Notes under the pieces: model-generated
Databases searched by the model: none
Told to the model about the DNA's origin: nothing
The model's input: only the letters and a program-made list of their open reading frames with translations
In this document: one piece after another, positions 24,979-32,900 of the stretch
Layout of the letters: the number at the start of each line of letters is the position of its first letter
How positions within the stretch are numbered: the first letter of the stretch is position 1
Assembly: GCF_035969385.1 (NCBI RefSeq)
Contig: NZ_JAYKKJ010000001.1
Span: forward strand, 372,001-436,000
DNA from: SELP01 sp035969385
Lineage (GTDB): Bacteria > Pseudomonadota > Alphaproteobacteria > Rhodobacterales > Rhodobacteraceae
Reading direction: 5' to 3'
Length of the DNA stretch: 64,000 nucleotides
Program-made: the position numbers and the translations under genes

Positions 24979-25834
24979 CGCCGTCGATTTCCCTCAGGAA
25001 GGCCCGGATCACCGGCAGGTCGCGCCGCATCGACAGGTTGACCAGCGTTTCGGTCATGGCCAGCGACATGCCGGACAGGGGGACCCGTTCGATCCGTGGG
25101 TCATAGCCAAGTTCCGCTTCGGACACGAAGCCGATGCCCGCGCCCGAGGCGACGACCTCTCGCATGGCTTCGCGGCCCTCTACCTCTATCACCGGGGTCA
25201 GGCGCGCGCCCGCAGACCGAGCGGCGGTTTCCAGCGCGGCCCGGGTGCGCGACCCCGTTTCGCGGAACACAAGCGGCATCTGGCGCAGGTCGGACAAGGA
25301 CAGGCTGACGGTGCCGGGTGGCAGGAACCCGCGCGCGACGATGGCGACAATCGGGGTTTCGCCAAGATCGCGGCAATCAAGGTCCGGGGCTGGGTCAAGG
25401 CTGCCCAGAATGCCAATCTCGGCGTCATAATTGCGCAGGGCGGCCAGCACCTGCTGCGAATTTCCGGTGGTGAGGCGGACAAAGACGTCCGGGTGCCGTG
25501 CCCGGAAGGCGCCCAGCGCGTCAGTCACATGCAGGGCCGAATCCGCGACGATCCGCAGGGTGCCGGTCACCGCCGCCCGCGCCTGTTGCAGGTGGCTGGC
25601 GATCCGGTCTTCCACCTCGAAATACTGGCGGGTCAGCAGCAGCAGGTCTTCGCCCGCAGGGGTCAGGCGCACGCGGCGCCCATCCCGCGAAAACAGCAGG
25701 ACGTCGTGATCCTGTTCCAGCCGCTTGACCTGATCCGACAGGGCCGGCTGGGTCTGGTGCAGGGCCGCGGCGGCAGCGGAAAACCCACCGTGAACTGCCA
25801 CATGGTGAAACGCCCTAAGCTGGCTGTAGCGCAT
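24971..25834 (-). CDS. LysR-family transcriptional regulator of the phn operon (inferred)
   Basis: 287 residues. The helix-turn-helix is AVHGGFSAAAAALHQTQPAL near 14-33, followed by the co-inducer domain (GTLRIVADSALHV onward). It is divergent from phnW across 98 bp, the classical position for a LysR activator of its neighbour, and LysR proteins accompany 2-aminoethylphosphonate operons elsewhere. The inducer is therefore guessed to be 2-aminoethylphosphonate or a metabolite of it. Confidence 0.9.
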   Translation of the reverse strand: MRYSQLRAFHHVAVHGGFSAAAAALHQTQPALSDQVKRLEQDHDVLLFSRDGRRVRLTPAGEDLLLLTRQYFEVEDRIASHLQQARAAVTGTLRIVADSALHVTDALGAFRARHPDVFVRLTTGNSQQVLAALRNYDAEIGILGSLDPAPDLDCRDLGETPIVAIVARGFLPPGTVSLSLSDLRQMPLVFRETGSRTRAALETAARSAGARLTPVIEVEGREAMREVVASGAGIGFVSEAELGYDPRIERVPLSGMSLAMTETLVNLSMRRDLPVIRAFLREIDGAS

Positions 25835-25932
25835 GGATATACAATCCTTATGGATGGATAGAATATAAAGATTTTACATATACTGCGTAGTCCCGCAACC
25901 TGACCAGCAGTTGCCACCCGAGGGAGCGCGCC
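25835..25932. promoter_or_regulatory. LysR-phnW divergent promoter region
   Basis: AT-rich in contrast to its surroundings. The near-symmetric segment ATATAAAGATTTTACATAT (25863-25881) contains a T-N11-A type LysR box, and two ATGGAT repeats lie beside the LysR start. It probably holds the regulator's binding site and both promoters. Confidence 0.5.
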
Positions 25933-27108
25933 ATGACCGCCTTTCCACCCCCCAAGATGGGAGAGCCCTATCTGCTGACCCCCGGTCCGCTGACCACCGC
26001 CTATGAGGTAAAGCAGGCCATGCTGAAGGATTGGGGCAGCTGGGACGATGATTTCCGCGCCATGACCCGCGACCTGCGCCGCCGCCTGCTGGATATGCTG
26101 GGCGACGGGGCGTCCGAATTTGACTGCGTCCCGATGCAGGGGTCCGGGTCGTTCTGCGTCGAGGCGATGCTTGGCAGTTTCGTGCCCCGCGACGGTAAGG
26201 TGCTGGTGCTGGCCAACGGGGCCTATGGGCTGCGGGCGGCAACGACGCTGGACTATCTGGGGCGGGCCAAACATCTTTTGGACAAGGGCGACTACCTGCC
26301 ACCGCGCGGCGCAGAGGTGGCAGAGATTCTCGCCGCCGATCCGGCGATTACCCATGTGCTGGCGATCCATTGTGAAACCTCCAGCGGCATCCTCAACCCG
26401 ATCGAGGAGATTTCAGAGGCGACCTATGCCGCTGGCCGCAAATTGTTGATCGACAGCATGTCGGCCTTTGGCGCCCTGCCGCTGGAGCCGGGGAAGATCC
26501 GCTATGAGGCCTTCGTCTCGTCGGCCAACAAATGCATCGAAGGGGTGCCGGGGTTCGGCTTTGTCATTGCCCGTAAGTCCGCGATCGAGGCGGCGAAGGG
26601 CAACAGCCATTCCCTGTCGCTGGACGTTCACGCGCAATGGGCGACGATGGAAAAGACCGGCCAATGGCGGTTTACCCCGCCGACCCATGTGGTCGCTGCC
26701 TTTCTTGAGGCGCTGAAGATCCACGCGGCCGAGGGCGGGGTTCCGGCCCGTGGGGCCCGCTATGCCCGTAACCGCGATGTGATGGTCGAGGGGATGCGCG
26801 GCCTTGGGTTTGAAACCCTGCTGGCCGACCGCTGGCTGTCGCCGATCATCGTGACCTTTTTCTGCCCGGCAGATCCGAAATTCCACTTCCCCACCTTCTA
26901 TGACCTGATGAAGGCGAAGGGGTTTATCATCTACCCCGGCAAGCTGACGGTGGTGGACAGTTTCCGCGTCGGCTGCATCGGCCGGATAGATGAACATGTC
27001 ATGACACGGGTGGTGGACGCCGCCCGCGATGCGCTGGCCGAGATGGGCGTGGACGACGCCGCCCCGCCCGCCGCCGCGCTTGAAGAACGCAAGAAACTCG
27101 CAGCCTGA
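25933..27108 (+). CDS. phnW: 2-aminoethylphosphonate:pyruvate transaminase
   Basis: 391 residues, class V aminotransferase fold. The start YLLTPGPLTT is diagnostic for PhnW, as are VPMQGSGSFCVEAML, HCETSSGILNPIEEI, and the PLP-lysine region SSANKCIEGVPGFGFV with Lys 200. The enzyme converts 2-aminoethylphosphonate plus pyruvate into phosphonoacetaldehyde plus alanine. GAGGGAGCG precedes the ATG. It is the first gene of phnW-phnA-phnY-pbfA-like-DMT, 21 bp before phnA. Confidence 0.94.
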   Translation: MTAFPPPKMGEPYLLTPGPLTTAYEVKQAMLKDWGSWDDDFRAMTRDLRRRLLDMLGDGASEFDCVPMQGSGSFCVEAMLGSFVPRDGKVLVLANGAYGLRAATTLDYLGRAKHLLDKGDYLPPRGAEVAEILAADPAITHVLAIHCETSSGILNPIEEISEATYAAGRKLLIDSMSAFGALPLEPGKIRYEAFVSSANKCIEGVPGFGFVIARKSAIEAAKGNSHSLSLDVHAQWATMEKTGQWRFTPPTHVVAAFLEALKIHAAEGGVPARGARYARNRDVMVEGMRGLGFETLLADRWLSPIIVTFFCPADPKFHFPTFYDLMKAKGFIIYPGKLTVVDSFRVGCIGRIDEHVMTRVVDAARDALAEMGVDDAAPPAAALEERKKLAA

Positions 27109-27129
27109 GAAGACGAAGGACCAGACCTG

Positions 27130-28377
27130 ATGACCATTTCCACCGAGGTGACGGCGAACGACCGCACCTATCCCGCCCCCAAGACCTGCGCCATCGCGAT
27201 CTGTCTGGACGGATGCGAACCTGAATATCTCGAGGTGGCCATTGCCGAGGGGCTGATGCCGACGCTGAAGCGGATGCGCGAAACCGGGACAGACAGGCTG
27301 GCCCATTCGGTGATCCCGTCGTTCACCAACCCCAATAACCTGTCCATCGCCACGGGCCGCCCGCCCGCGGTGCACGGCATTTGCGGCAACTTCCTGTTCG
27401 ACCCGGATACAGGCGAAGAGGTGATGATGAACGACGTGCGGTTCCTGCGCGCGCCGACCATCTTCAGCAAGTTCTACGAGGCTGGCGCGCGGGTTGCGAT
27501 GGTGACGGCCAAAGACAAGCTGCGCGCGCTTCTCGGGTCGGGCCTGAAATTCGACGAGGACAGGGCGGTTGCGTTTTCGTCGGAACGGTCGGGGACAACC
27601 ACCAAGGCCGAGCACGGCATCGACAATGCCAGCGACTGGCTGGGAATGCCGGTGCCCGAGGTCTATTCGGCAGAGCTGTCCGAGTTCGTCTTTGCAGCCG
27701 GGGTGAAGCTGCTGCGCGAATGGCAGCCCGACATCATGTATCTGTCCACCACCGACTACATCCAGCACAAGTTTGCGCCGGACGAACAGGGGGCCAAGGA
27801 CTTCTACGCGATGTTCGACCGTTACCTGACCGAACTGGACGCGCTGGGCGCGGCCATCGTCGTCACTGCCGACCACGGGATGAAGCCCAAGCACGACGAG
27901 AACGGCGAACCTGCGGTGATCTATGCGCAGGACCTGATGGACGGTTGGCTGGGAGAGGGCGCTGCCCGCGTCATCCTGCCGATCACCGACCCCTACGTCG
28001 TGCACCACGGCGCGCTGGGCAGTTTCGCCACCGCTTATCTGCCGGACGGGGCAGACCGCGCGGACATCATCGCCCGACTGAAGGCTCTGCCGCAGATGTT
28101 GGAGGTTCTGACCAAGGAAGAGGCGGTCGCGACCTATGAACTGCCCGCCGACCGGATTGGTGACCTGACGATGATTTCAACCGTGAATATGACCATCGGA
28201 ACCTCGGCCCACCGGCACGATCTGGCGGCGCTGAAAGAACCGCTGCGCAGCCACGGCGGGCTGACGGAACAAGAGGTGCCGTTCATCGTGAACCGGGTCA
28301 TGCCCGACCTGCCGAACGCGCCCGCCCTGCGGAATTTCGATGCGTTCTTCTACGCCACCCGCGCCGCGGCCCTGTAA
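27130..28377 (+). CDS. phnA: Phosphonoacetate hydrolase
   Basis: 415 residues of the alkaline phosphatase superfamily. The first metal ligand lies in AICLDGCEPEYL (Asp 27). The catalytic Thr is in SVIPSFTNPNNLSIATG (Thr 66), matching Thr 68 of the Sinorhizobium enzyme. Other ligands are in TTDYIQHKFAPDE and VTADHGMKPKH. It splits phosphonoacetate to acetate and phosphate with two zinc ions. Its place between phnW and phnY fits the phnWAY hydrolytic route rather than the phnX phosphonatase route, of which there is no sign. Confidence 0.93.
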   Translation: MTISTEVTANDRTYPAPKTCAIAICLDGCEPEYLEVAIAEGLMPTLKRMRETGTDRLAHSVIPSFTNPNNLSIATGRPPAVHGICGNFLFDPDTGEEVMMNDVRFLRAPTIFSKFYEAGARVAMVTAKDKLRALLGSGLKFDEDRAVAFSSERSGTTTKAEHGIDNASDWLGMPVPEVYSAELSEFVFAAGVKLLREWQPDIMYLSTTDYIQHKFAPDEQGAKDFYAMFDRYLTELDALGAAIVVTADHGMKPKHDENGEPAVIYAQDLMDGWLGEGAARVILPITDPYVVHHGALGSFATAYLPDGADRADIIARLKALPQMLEVLTKEEAVATYELPADRIGDLTMISTVNMTIGTSAHRHDLAALKEPLRSHGGLTEQEVPFIVNRVMPDLPNAPALRNFDAFFYATRAAAL

Positions 28378-28389
28378 GGAGATTTGCCA

Positions 28390-29826
28390 ATGGAGATTCG
28401 CAACGAAGGAATGCGCATCGGCGGCGAGGTGGTGTTCACCGACAAGGTGATCGAGGTCCGCTATCCCTATACCAACGAGGTGGTCGGCACTGTCCCCGCC
28501 GGAACCGCCGAACACGCCCGCCGCGCGTTTGAGATTGCCGCCAACTATCAATCGAAGCTGACCCGCTATGAACGCAGCGAGATTTTGAAGAAGGCCGGCG
28601 AGATCATCGGCCAGCGCCGGGATTACCTTGCCAAATGGCTGACGCTGGAACTGGGCATCTGCCACCAGCACGCGATCTATGAAACCAAGCGGGCGCAGGA
28701 TGTCTATCAATTCGCGGCCGCCGAGGCATTGAAGGACGACGGGGAAATCTTTTCCTGCGACCTGACCCACAACGGCAAGGCGCGGAAGATATTCACCAAG
28801 CGCGAACCGGTGCGCACCATTTCCGCGATCACCCCGTTCAACCACCCGCTGAACATGGTCAGCCACAAGATCGCGCCGTCGATTGCCACCAACAACACGA
28901 TGGTCTGCAAGCCGACGGAACTGACCCCGCTGACCGCTCTGACGCTGGCGGATATCCTCTACGAGGCCGGGTTGCCGCCCGAGATGTTTCAGGTGGTGAC
29001 CGGATTGCCCGCCGATATCGGGGATGAGATGATCACCAACCCGAACATCGACATCATCACCTTCACCGGCGGGGTGCCGGTGGGCAAGATGATCGCTGAA
29101 AAGGCGGGCTACAAGCGGACCGCGCTGGAACTGGGCGGGAATGACCCGCTGATCATCCTCAACGATCTGGACGATGCCGATCTGGACAAGGCCGCCGCCA
29201 TTGCCGTGGCAGGCGCGACAGGCAACTCCGGCCAGCGCTGCACGGCGGTCAAACGCATCCTTGTGCAGGAGAGCGTGGCAGACCGGTTCGTGCCCAAGGT
29301 TCTGGAAAAGGCCAAGGCGATCCGGTTCGGCGACCCGCAGGACCCGGCAACCGAACTCGGCTGCGTGATCCATGCGCAGGCGGCTGAGCTGTTCGAAAAA
29401 CGGGTCTACATGGCCGCCGAACAGGGGGCGAAGGTGCTGTATGATCCGGGCCGTAAAGGGGCCCTGTTGCCGCCGATCGTGGTGGACCATGTCCCCCACG
29501 AAAGCGAATTGGTGATGGAAGAGACCTTTGGCCCAATCATTCCCATCGTGCGCGTCCCCGATGACGATGCCGAGGTGATGCGAATCTCCAACTCGACCGC
29601 CTTTGGCCTGTCGTCCGGCGTCTGCACCAATGACTTCCGCCGCATGCAGGCCTTTATCGAGGGGCTGAACGTGGGCACGGTGAATATTTGGGAACAGCCC
29701 GGATACCGGATCGAAATGTCGCCCTTTGGCGGCATCAAGGACAGCGGAAACGGAGTGAAGGAAGGGGTCATCGAAGCAATGAAGTTCTTCACCAACGTCA
29801 AGACGTTCTCCCTGCCCTGGCCATGA
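28390..29826 (+). CDS. phnY: Phosphonoacetaldehyde dehydrogenase
   Basis: 478 residues, aldehyde dehydrogenase superfamily. The nucleotide-binding stretch is ITPFNHPLNMVSHKIAPS, the general-base Glu lies in LELGGNDP, and the catalytic Cys 284 in GNSGQRCTAVKR. It oxidises phosphonoacetaldehyde to phosphonoacetate with NAD+. The ATG at 28390 is chosen because AAGGAG lies 8 nt upstream; an in-frame TTG at 28384 is less likely. The stop overlaps the next start by 4 bp. Confidence 0.93.
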   Translation: MEIRNEGMRIGGEVVFTDKVIEVRYPYTNEVVGTVPAGTAEHARRAFEIAANYQSKLTRYERSEILKKAGEIIGQRRDYLAKWLTLELGICHQHAIYETKRAQDVYQFAAAEALKDDGEIFSCDLTHNGKARKIFTKREPVRTISAITPFNHPLNMVSHKIAPSIATNNTMVCKPTELTPLTALTLADILYEAGLPPEMFQVVTGLPADIGDEMITNPNIDIITFTGGVPVGKMIAEKAGYKRTALELGGNDPLIILNDLDDADLDKAAAIAVAGATGNSGQRCTAVKRILVQESVADRFVPKVLEKAKAIRFGDPQDPATELGCVIHAQAAELFEKRVYMAAEQGAKVLYDPGRKGALLPPIVVDHVPHESELVMEETFGPIIPIVRVPDDDAEVMRISNSTAFGLSSGVCTNDFRRMQAFIEGLNVGTVNIWEQPGYRIEMSPFGGIKDSGNGVKEGVIEAMKFFTNVKTFSLPWP

Positions 29827-31172
29827 CCGGCCATCATACGGAAGGTGAATCGAATACATCCGCCGCGCGGGCCGATTGGTCGGCGCGGCAGGATGATCCG
29901 GCAACCCGCGCCCTTCTGGGCCGGGATGCGGATGCGTTTCTACACCAGTCCTTGTCCTCGCCCTGCGTGTCGACCATCGCCCGGGCCGAAGGCATCTGGA
30001 TCGAGGATACCGCCGGACGCCGATACATGGATTTCCATGGCAACTCCGTGCATCACATCGGCTATGGCCACCCGCGCTTGATCGCGGCGATCAAGGACCA
30101 GCTGGACCGGCTGCCGTTCTCGCCGCGCCGGTTCACCAATGACGTCTCGGTGCAACTGGCCGAACGGCTGGCGGCGCTGGCCCCCGGCGATGGCTGGCGG
30201 GTCCTGTTCGCCACCGGCGGGTCCGACGCGAACGAGGTCGCCCTGCGGATCGCGCGGGCGGCGACGGGCCGGTTCAAGACGCTCAGTTTCTGGGATGCGT
30301 TCCACGGGGCGGGCTTTGGCGCGGCCAGCGTCGGGGGCGAGGCGACCTTTCGCAGCCATATTGCCGGGCCGCTGTTGCCGGGGGCGGAACATGTCGCGCC
30401 GTTCCACTGTTACCACTGTGCCTATGGGCATCCGGGGCCGGACGCCTGCGGGTTGGCCTGCGCGAAGATGGTTGACTATGTTCTGGCACGCGAAGGTGAC
30501 GTGGCCGCCGTGATCGCCGAACCAATGCGCGCGGTGCCGGTCGTGCCGCCGCCGGGTTACTGGAAAGCGGTGCAAGAGGCCTGCCACCGGCACGGTGCGC
30601 TTTTGATCATGGATGAGATTCCTACGGGGCTGGGCAAGACGGGCCGCATGTTCGCCTTTGACCATGACGGGATCATCCCGGACATCGTCACGCTGGGTAA
30701 GGCGTTGGGCGGTGGGGTGCTGCCAATTGCGGCGGTCATGGCGCGCGAAGGGCTGAACGTGGCGGGCGATTTCGCCATCGGCCACTATACCCACGAAAAG
30801 AACCCGGTGACCGCGCGGGCGGCGCTGACCACGCTGGAGATCATCGAAGACGAGGGGCTGGTGGACCGGGCCGCCACGTTGGGTGCCCATGCGATGGGCC
30901 GCCTGACCGAGGTCCTAGCGGAATGCCCCGTCGCCGGTGATATTCGTGGCCGGGGTCTGATGTTCGGGGTCGAAATCGTGTCGGACCGGGACGCGCGGAC
31001 GCCGGACCCGGCCCGGGCCGAACGCATCTATTATGCCTGTCTGGAACAGGGGCTGTCGTTCAAGATCAGTGCCGGAAACGTTCTGACCCTGTCGCCGCCC
31101 CTGACAATCGGCCGGGCCGATCTGGACCGGGCGTTGGATATCGTTATCGCCGCGACGCGGGCCGCCGCGTGA
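29823..31172 (+). CDS. pbfA: Class III aminotransferase-fold enzyme, probable PbfA-type (R)-1-hydroxy-2-aminoethylphosphonate ammonia-lyase
   Basis: 449 residues of PLP fold type I, class III. Visible parts are FHGNSVHHIGYGHP, FATGGSDANEVALRIARA, the PLP-binding LLIMDEIPTGLGKTG and the Schiff-base Lys 293 in VTLGKALGGGVLP. Sequence alone would allow a transaminase. The name rests on context: a class III enzyme in one operon with phnW, phnY and phnA is the known setting of PbfA, which deaminates (R)-1-hydroxy-2-aminoethylphosphonate to phosphonoacetaldehyde and so feeds PhnY. It overlaps phnY (ATGA) and the transporter gene (GTGA) by 4 bp each. Confidence 0.72.
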   Translation: MTGHHTEGESNTSAARADWSARQDDPATRALLGRDADAFLHQSLSSPCVSTIARAEGIWIEDTAGRRYMDFHGNSVHHIGYGHPRLIAAIKDQLDRLPFSPRRFTNDVSVQLAERLAALAPGDGWRVLFATGGSDANEVALRIARAATGRFKTLSFWDAFHGAGFGAASVGGEATFRSHIAGPLLPGAEHVAPFHCYHCAYGHPGPDACGLACAKMVDYVLAREGDVAAVIAEPMRAVPVVPPPGYWKAVQEACHRHGALLIMDEIPTGLGKTGRMFAFDHDGIIPDIVTLGKALGGGVLPIAAVMAREGLNVAGDFAIGHYTHEKNPVTARAALTTLEIIEDEGLVDRAATLGAHAMGRLTEVLAECPVAGDIRGRGLMFGVEIVSDRDARTPDPARAERIYYACLEQGLSFKISAGNVLTLSPPLTIGRADLDRALDIVIAATRAAA

Positions 31173-32005
31173 GCGTTGGCGTCATCGCAATCGTCCTCTG
31201 CGCGGCCTTCCTGCACGCGCTTTGGAATGCGCTGGTCAAAGGGGCGGGGGACCGGACGGTCATGCTGGGCCTGATCGCGTTGGGCCATGTCATCCCCGGT
31301 GTGGCGCTGGCCGCCAACCTTCCCGCGCCCGCCCCCGAGTCATGGATCTATATCCTTGCCTCGACGGTCATTCACTGGGGCTATTACTACCTTCTGAATG
31401 CCGCGTATCGCAGCGGCGATCTGTCCGTGGTCTATCCCGTCGCACGGGGGGCCGCGCCTTTGATCATAGCCCTCACTGCGTGGCTTTGGGTCGGAGAGGC
31501 GCTTGCGCCGGTCGCATGGCTCGGGATCGGGGCGATTTCGCTGGGGATCTTCCTTTTGGTCCGGCCGGGGAAGGTTGCGCAGGTGCCGCCTGCTGGGCTG
31601 CTTGCCGCCTTTGGCACCGCGCTGACCGTTGCCGCCTATTCCATTGCGGACGGGGTTGGTGTGCGGCTGTCCGGGCAGGCGCTGTCCTATGTCGCGTGGC
31701 TGTTCACGGCAGAGGTCTTCGTGGCCGCCTTTGTGCTGGGCACACGGGGCGCGCGGTTGCGGGCGATGGGGGGGCGGACGATCGTGATCGGGATCGCGGG
31801 GGGCGTGATCTCTGGCACGGCCTATGCTTTGGCGCTCTATGCCAAAACGCTTGCACCGCTTGGCATGGTCTCCGCGATGCGCGAAACGTCGGTCATCTTT
31901 GCGGCCCTGTTCGGGGTTTTGTGGTTCGGCGAGGGGCCGAAAGTGCGCAGGCTATGGTCGGCGGCAATCGTCGCCGGGGGGATTGTCCTGATCGGGCTGG
32001 CCTAA
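31169..32005 (+). CDS. EamA/DMT-family transporter in the phosphonate operon
   Basis: 278 residues with about ten membrane helices in two EamA halves (FLHALWNALVKGAGDR; VYPVARGAAPLIIAL; AKTLAPLGMVSAMRETSVIF). It starts with GTG inside the stop of the preceding gene, so it is tightly coupled to the catabolic enzymes. DMT proteins usually export metabolites, but some import; aminophosphonate or an amine/alanine product are candidates, both inferred. Confidence 0.85.
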   Translation: MSVGVIAIVLCAAFLHALWNALVKGAGDRTVMLGLIALGHVIPGVALAANLPAPAPESWIYILASTVIHWGYYYLLNAAYRSGDLSVVYPVARGAAPLIIALTAWLWVGEALAPVAWLGIGAISLGIFLLVRPGKVAQVPPAGLLAAFGTALTVAAYSIADGVGVRLSGQALSYVAWLFTAEVFVAAFVLGTRGARLRAMGGRTIVIGIAGGVISGTAYALALYAKTLAPLGMVSAMRETSVIFAALFGVLWFGEGPKVRRLWSAAIVAGGIVLIGLA

Positions 32006-32012
32006 AACCCAC

Positions 32013-32068
32013 ATTCACGCACAAAAGCGCGTGAATTCCCGTGGTATTCTCTGGACATTCGTGGGAAT
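32013..32068 (+). promoter_or_regulatory. Inverted repeat and operator-like motif before the DeoR gene
   Basis: ATTCACGC (32013-32020) and GCGTGAAT (32029-32036) are a perfect 8-bp inverted repeat. AATTCCC (32034-32040) and GGGAATT (32063-32069) form a second pair, and TGGACATTCGTGGGAAT (32052-32068) repeats the motif at 24079-24095. The cluster lies 31-87 nt upstream of the DeoR start and may be its autoregulatory operator. Confidence 0.5.
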
Positions 32069-32099
32069 TGGGTGCGAGACTCTGCCAAGGAGGCCCGAA

Positions 32100-32891
32100 A
32101 TGGTCAAGCCAGCCGAACCTCATGCCACCCATCGCGAGGTGGAGCTTCTGGATACTCTGCGCAGTCTGGGCGGATCGGCCCGCACGGCGGCCCTGGCCGA
32201 GGCGCTGGGCGTGTCCGAGGAAACCATTCGCCGCACGGTCAAGGCGCTTGCCAAGGGTGGATTGGTGCAGCGGGTGCACGGCGGGGTTTACCTGACGAAC
32301 AAGGATGCGCTGTCACCTGTCGCGTCGCGTCTTGGCAAACAGGCGGACGAAAAGCGCCGGATCGCGACCAAGGTCGCGGGGATGATCCCCAACGGGTCTT
32401 GCGTGTTTCTGGATGTGGGGTCGACGACCGCCTTTGTCGCGGAACAACTCAAGGACCACAGGGATCTGACCATCGTGACCAACGCCATCACCCCGGCGCA
32501 GTCGCTGGTCGGGCGGGGCGGCAACCGCGTCTATCTGGCCTGTGGGGAACTGCGCGAGGTCGAGATGGGCACGTTCGGCGCCGACACGGTGGATTTCGTC
32601 CGCCGGTTCAACATCGACACCGCCGTGCTGAGTGTCGATGCCGTGGATGCCCGCAACGGGTTCCTGCTGGCTGGTGCGTTCGAGGCAGAGGTCGCCCGCG
32701 CCGTCACCGAATGTGCCCGCCGCCGGATCGTCGTCGCCGACCATTCGAAATTCGGCCAGACCGCGCCAATCATCGCCTGTGCGCCGGAATGCGTGGACAT
32801 GCTGGTCACCGACCGCCCGCTGAAACCGGTGTTCGAGGCGCGGATGACCGATTGGGGCATTGAAACCGTCGTCGTGAAAAGCCGGATCTAG
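32100..32891 (+). CDS. DeoR/GlpR-family transcriptional regulator
   Basis: 263 residues. The winged helix is seen in TAALAEALGVSEETIRRTVK followed by GGLVQRVHGGVYL. The effector domain, of the type that binds phosphorylated sugars, has VFLDVGSTTAFVAEQL and IVTNAITPAQSL and ends with IVVADHSKFGQTAP. AAGGAGG precedes the ATG at 32100; the longer frame from 32031 would run through the operator-like repeats. It lies 94 bp after the phosphonate operon and 9 bp before the Na/Pi cotransporter, with which it is probably co-transcribed. Confidence 0.9.
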   Translation: MVKPAEPHATHREVELLDTLRSLGGSARTAALAEALGVSEETIRRTVKALAKGGLVQRVHGGVYLTNKDALSPVASRLGKQADEKRRIATKVAGMIPNGSCVFLDVGSTTAFVAEQLKDHRDLTIVTNAITPAQSLVGRGGNRVYLACGELREVEMGTFGADTVDFVRRFNIDTAVLSVDAVDARNGFLLAGAFEAEVARAVTECARRRIVVADHSKFGQTAPIIACAPECVDMLVTDRPLKPVFEARMTDWGIETVVVKSRI

Positions 32892-32900
32892 GGCACGGGC

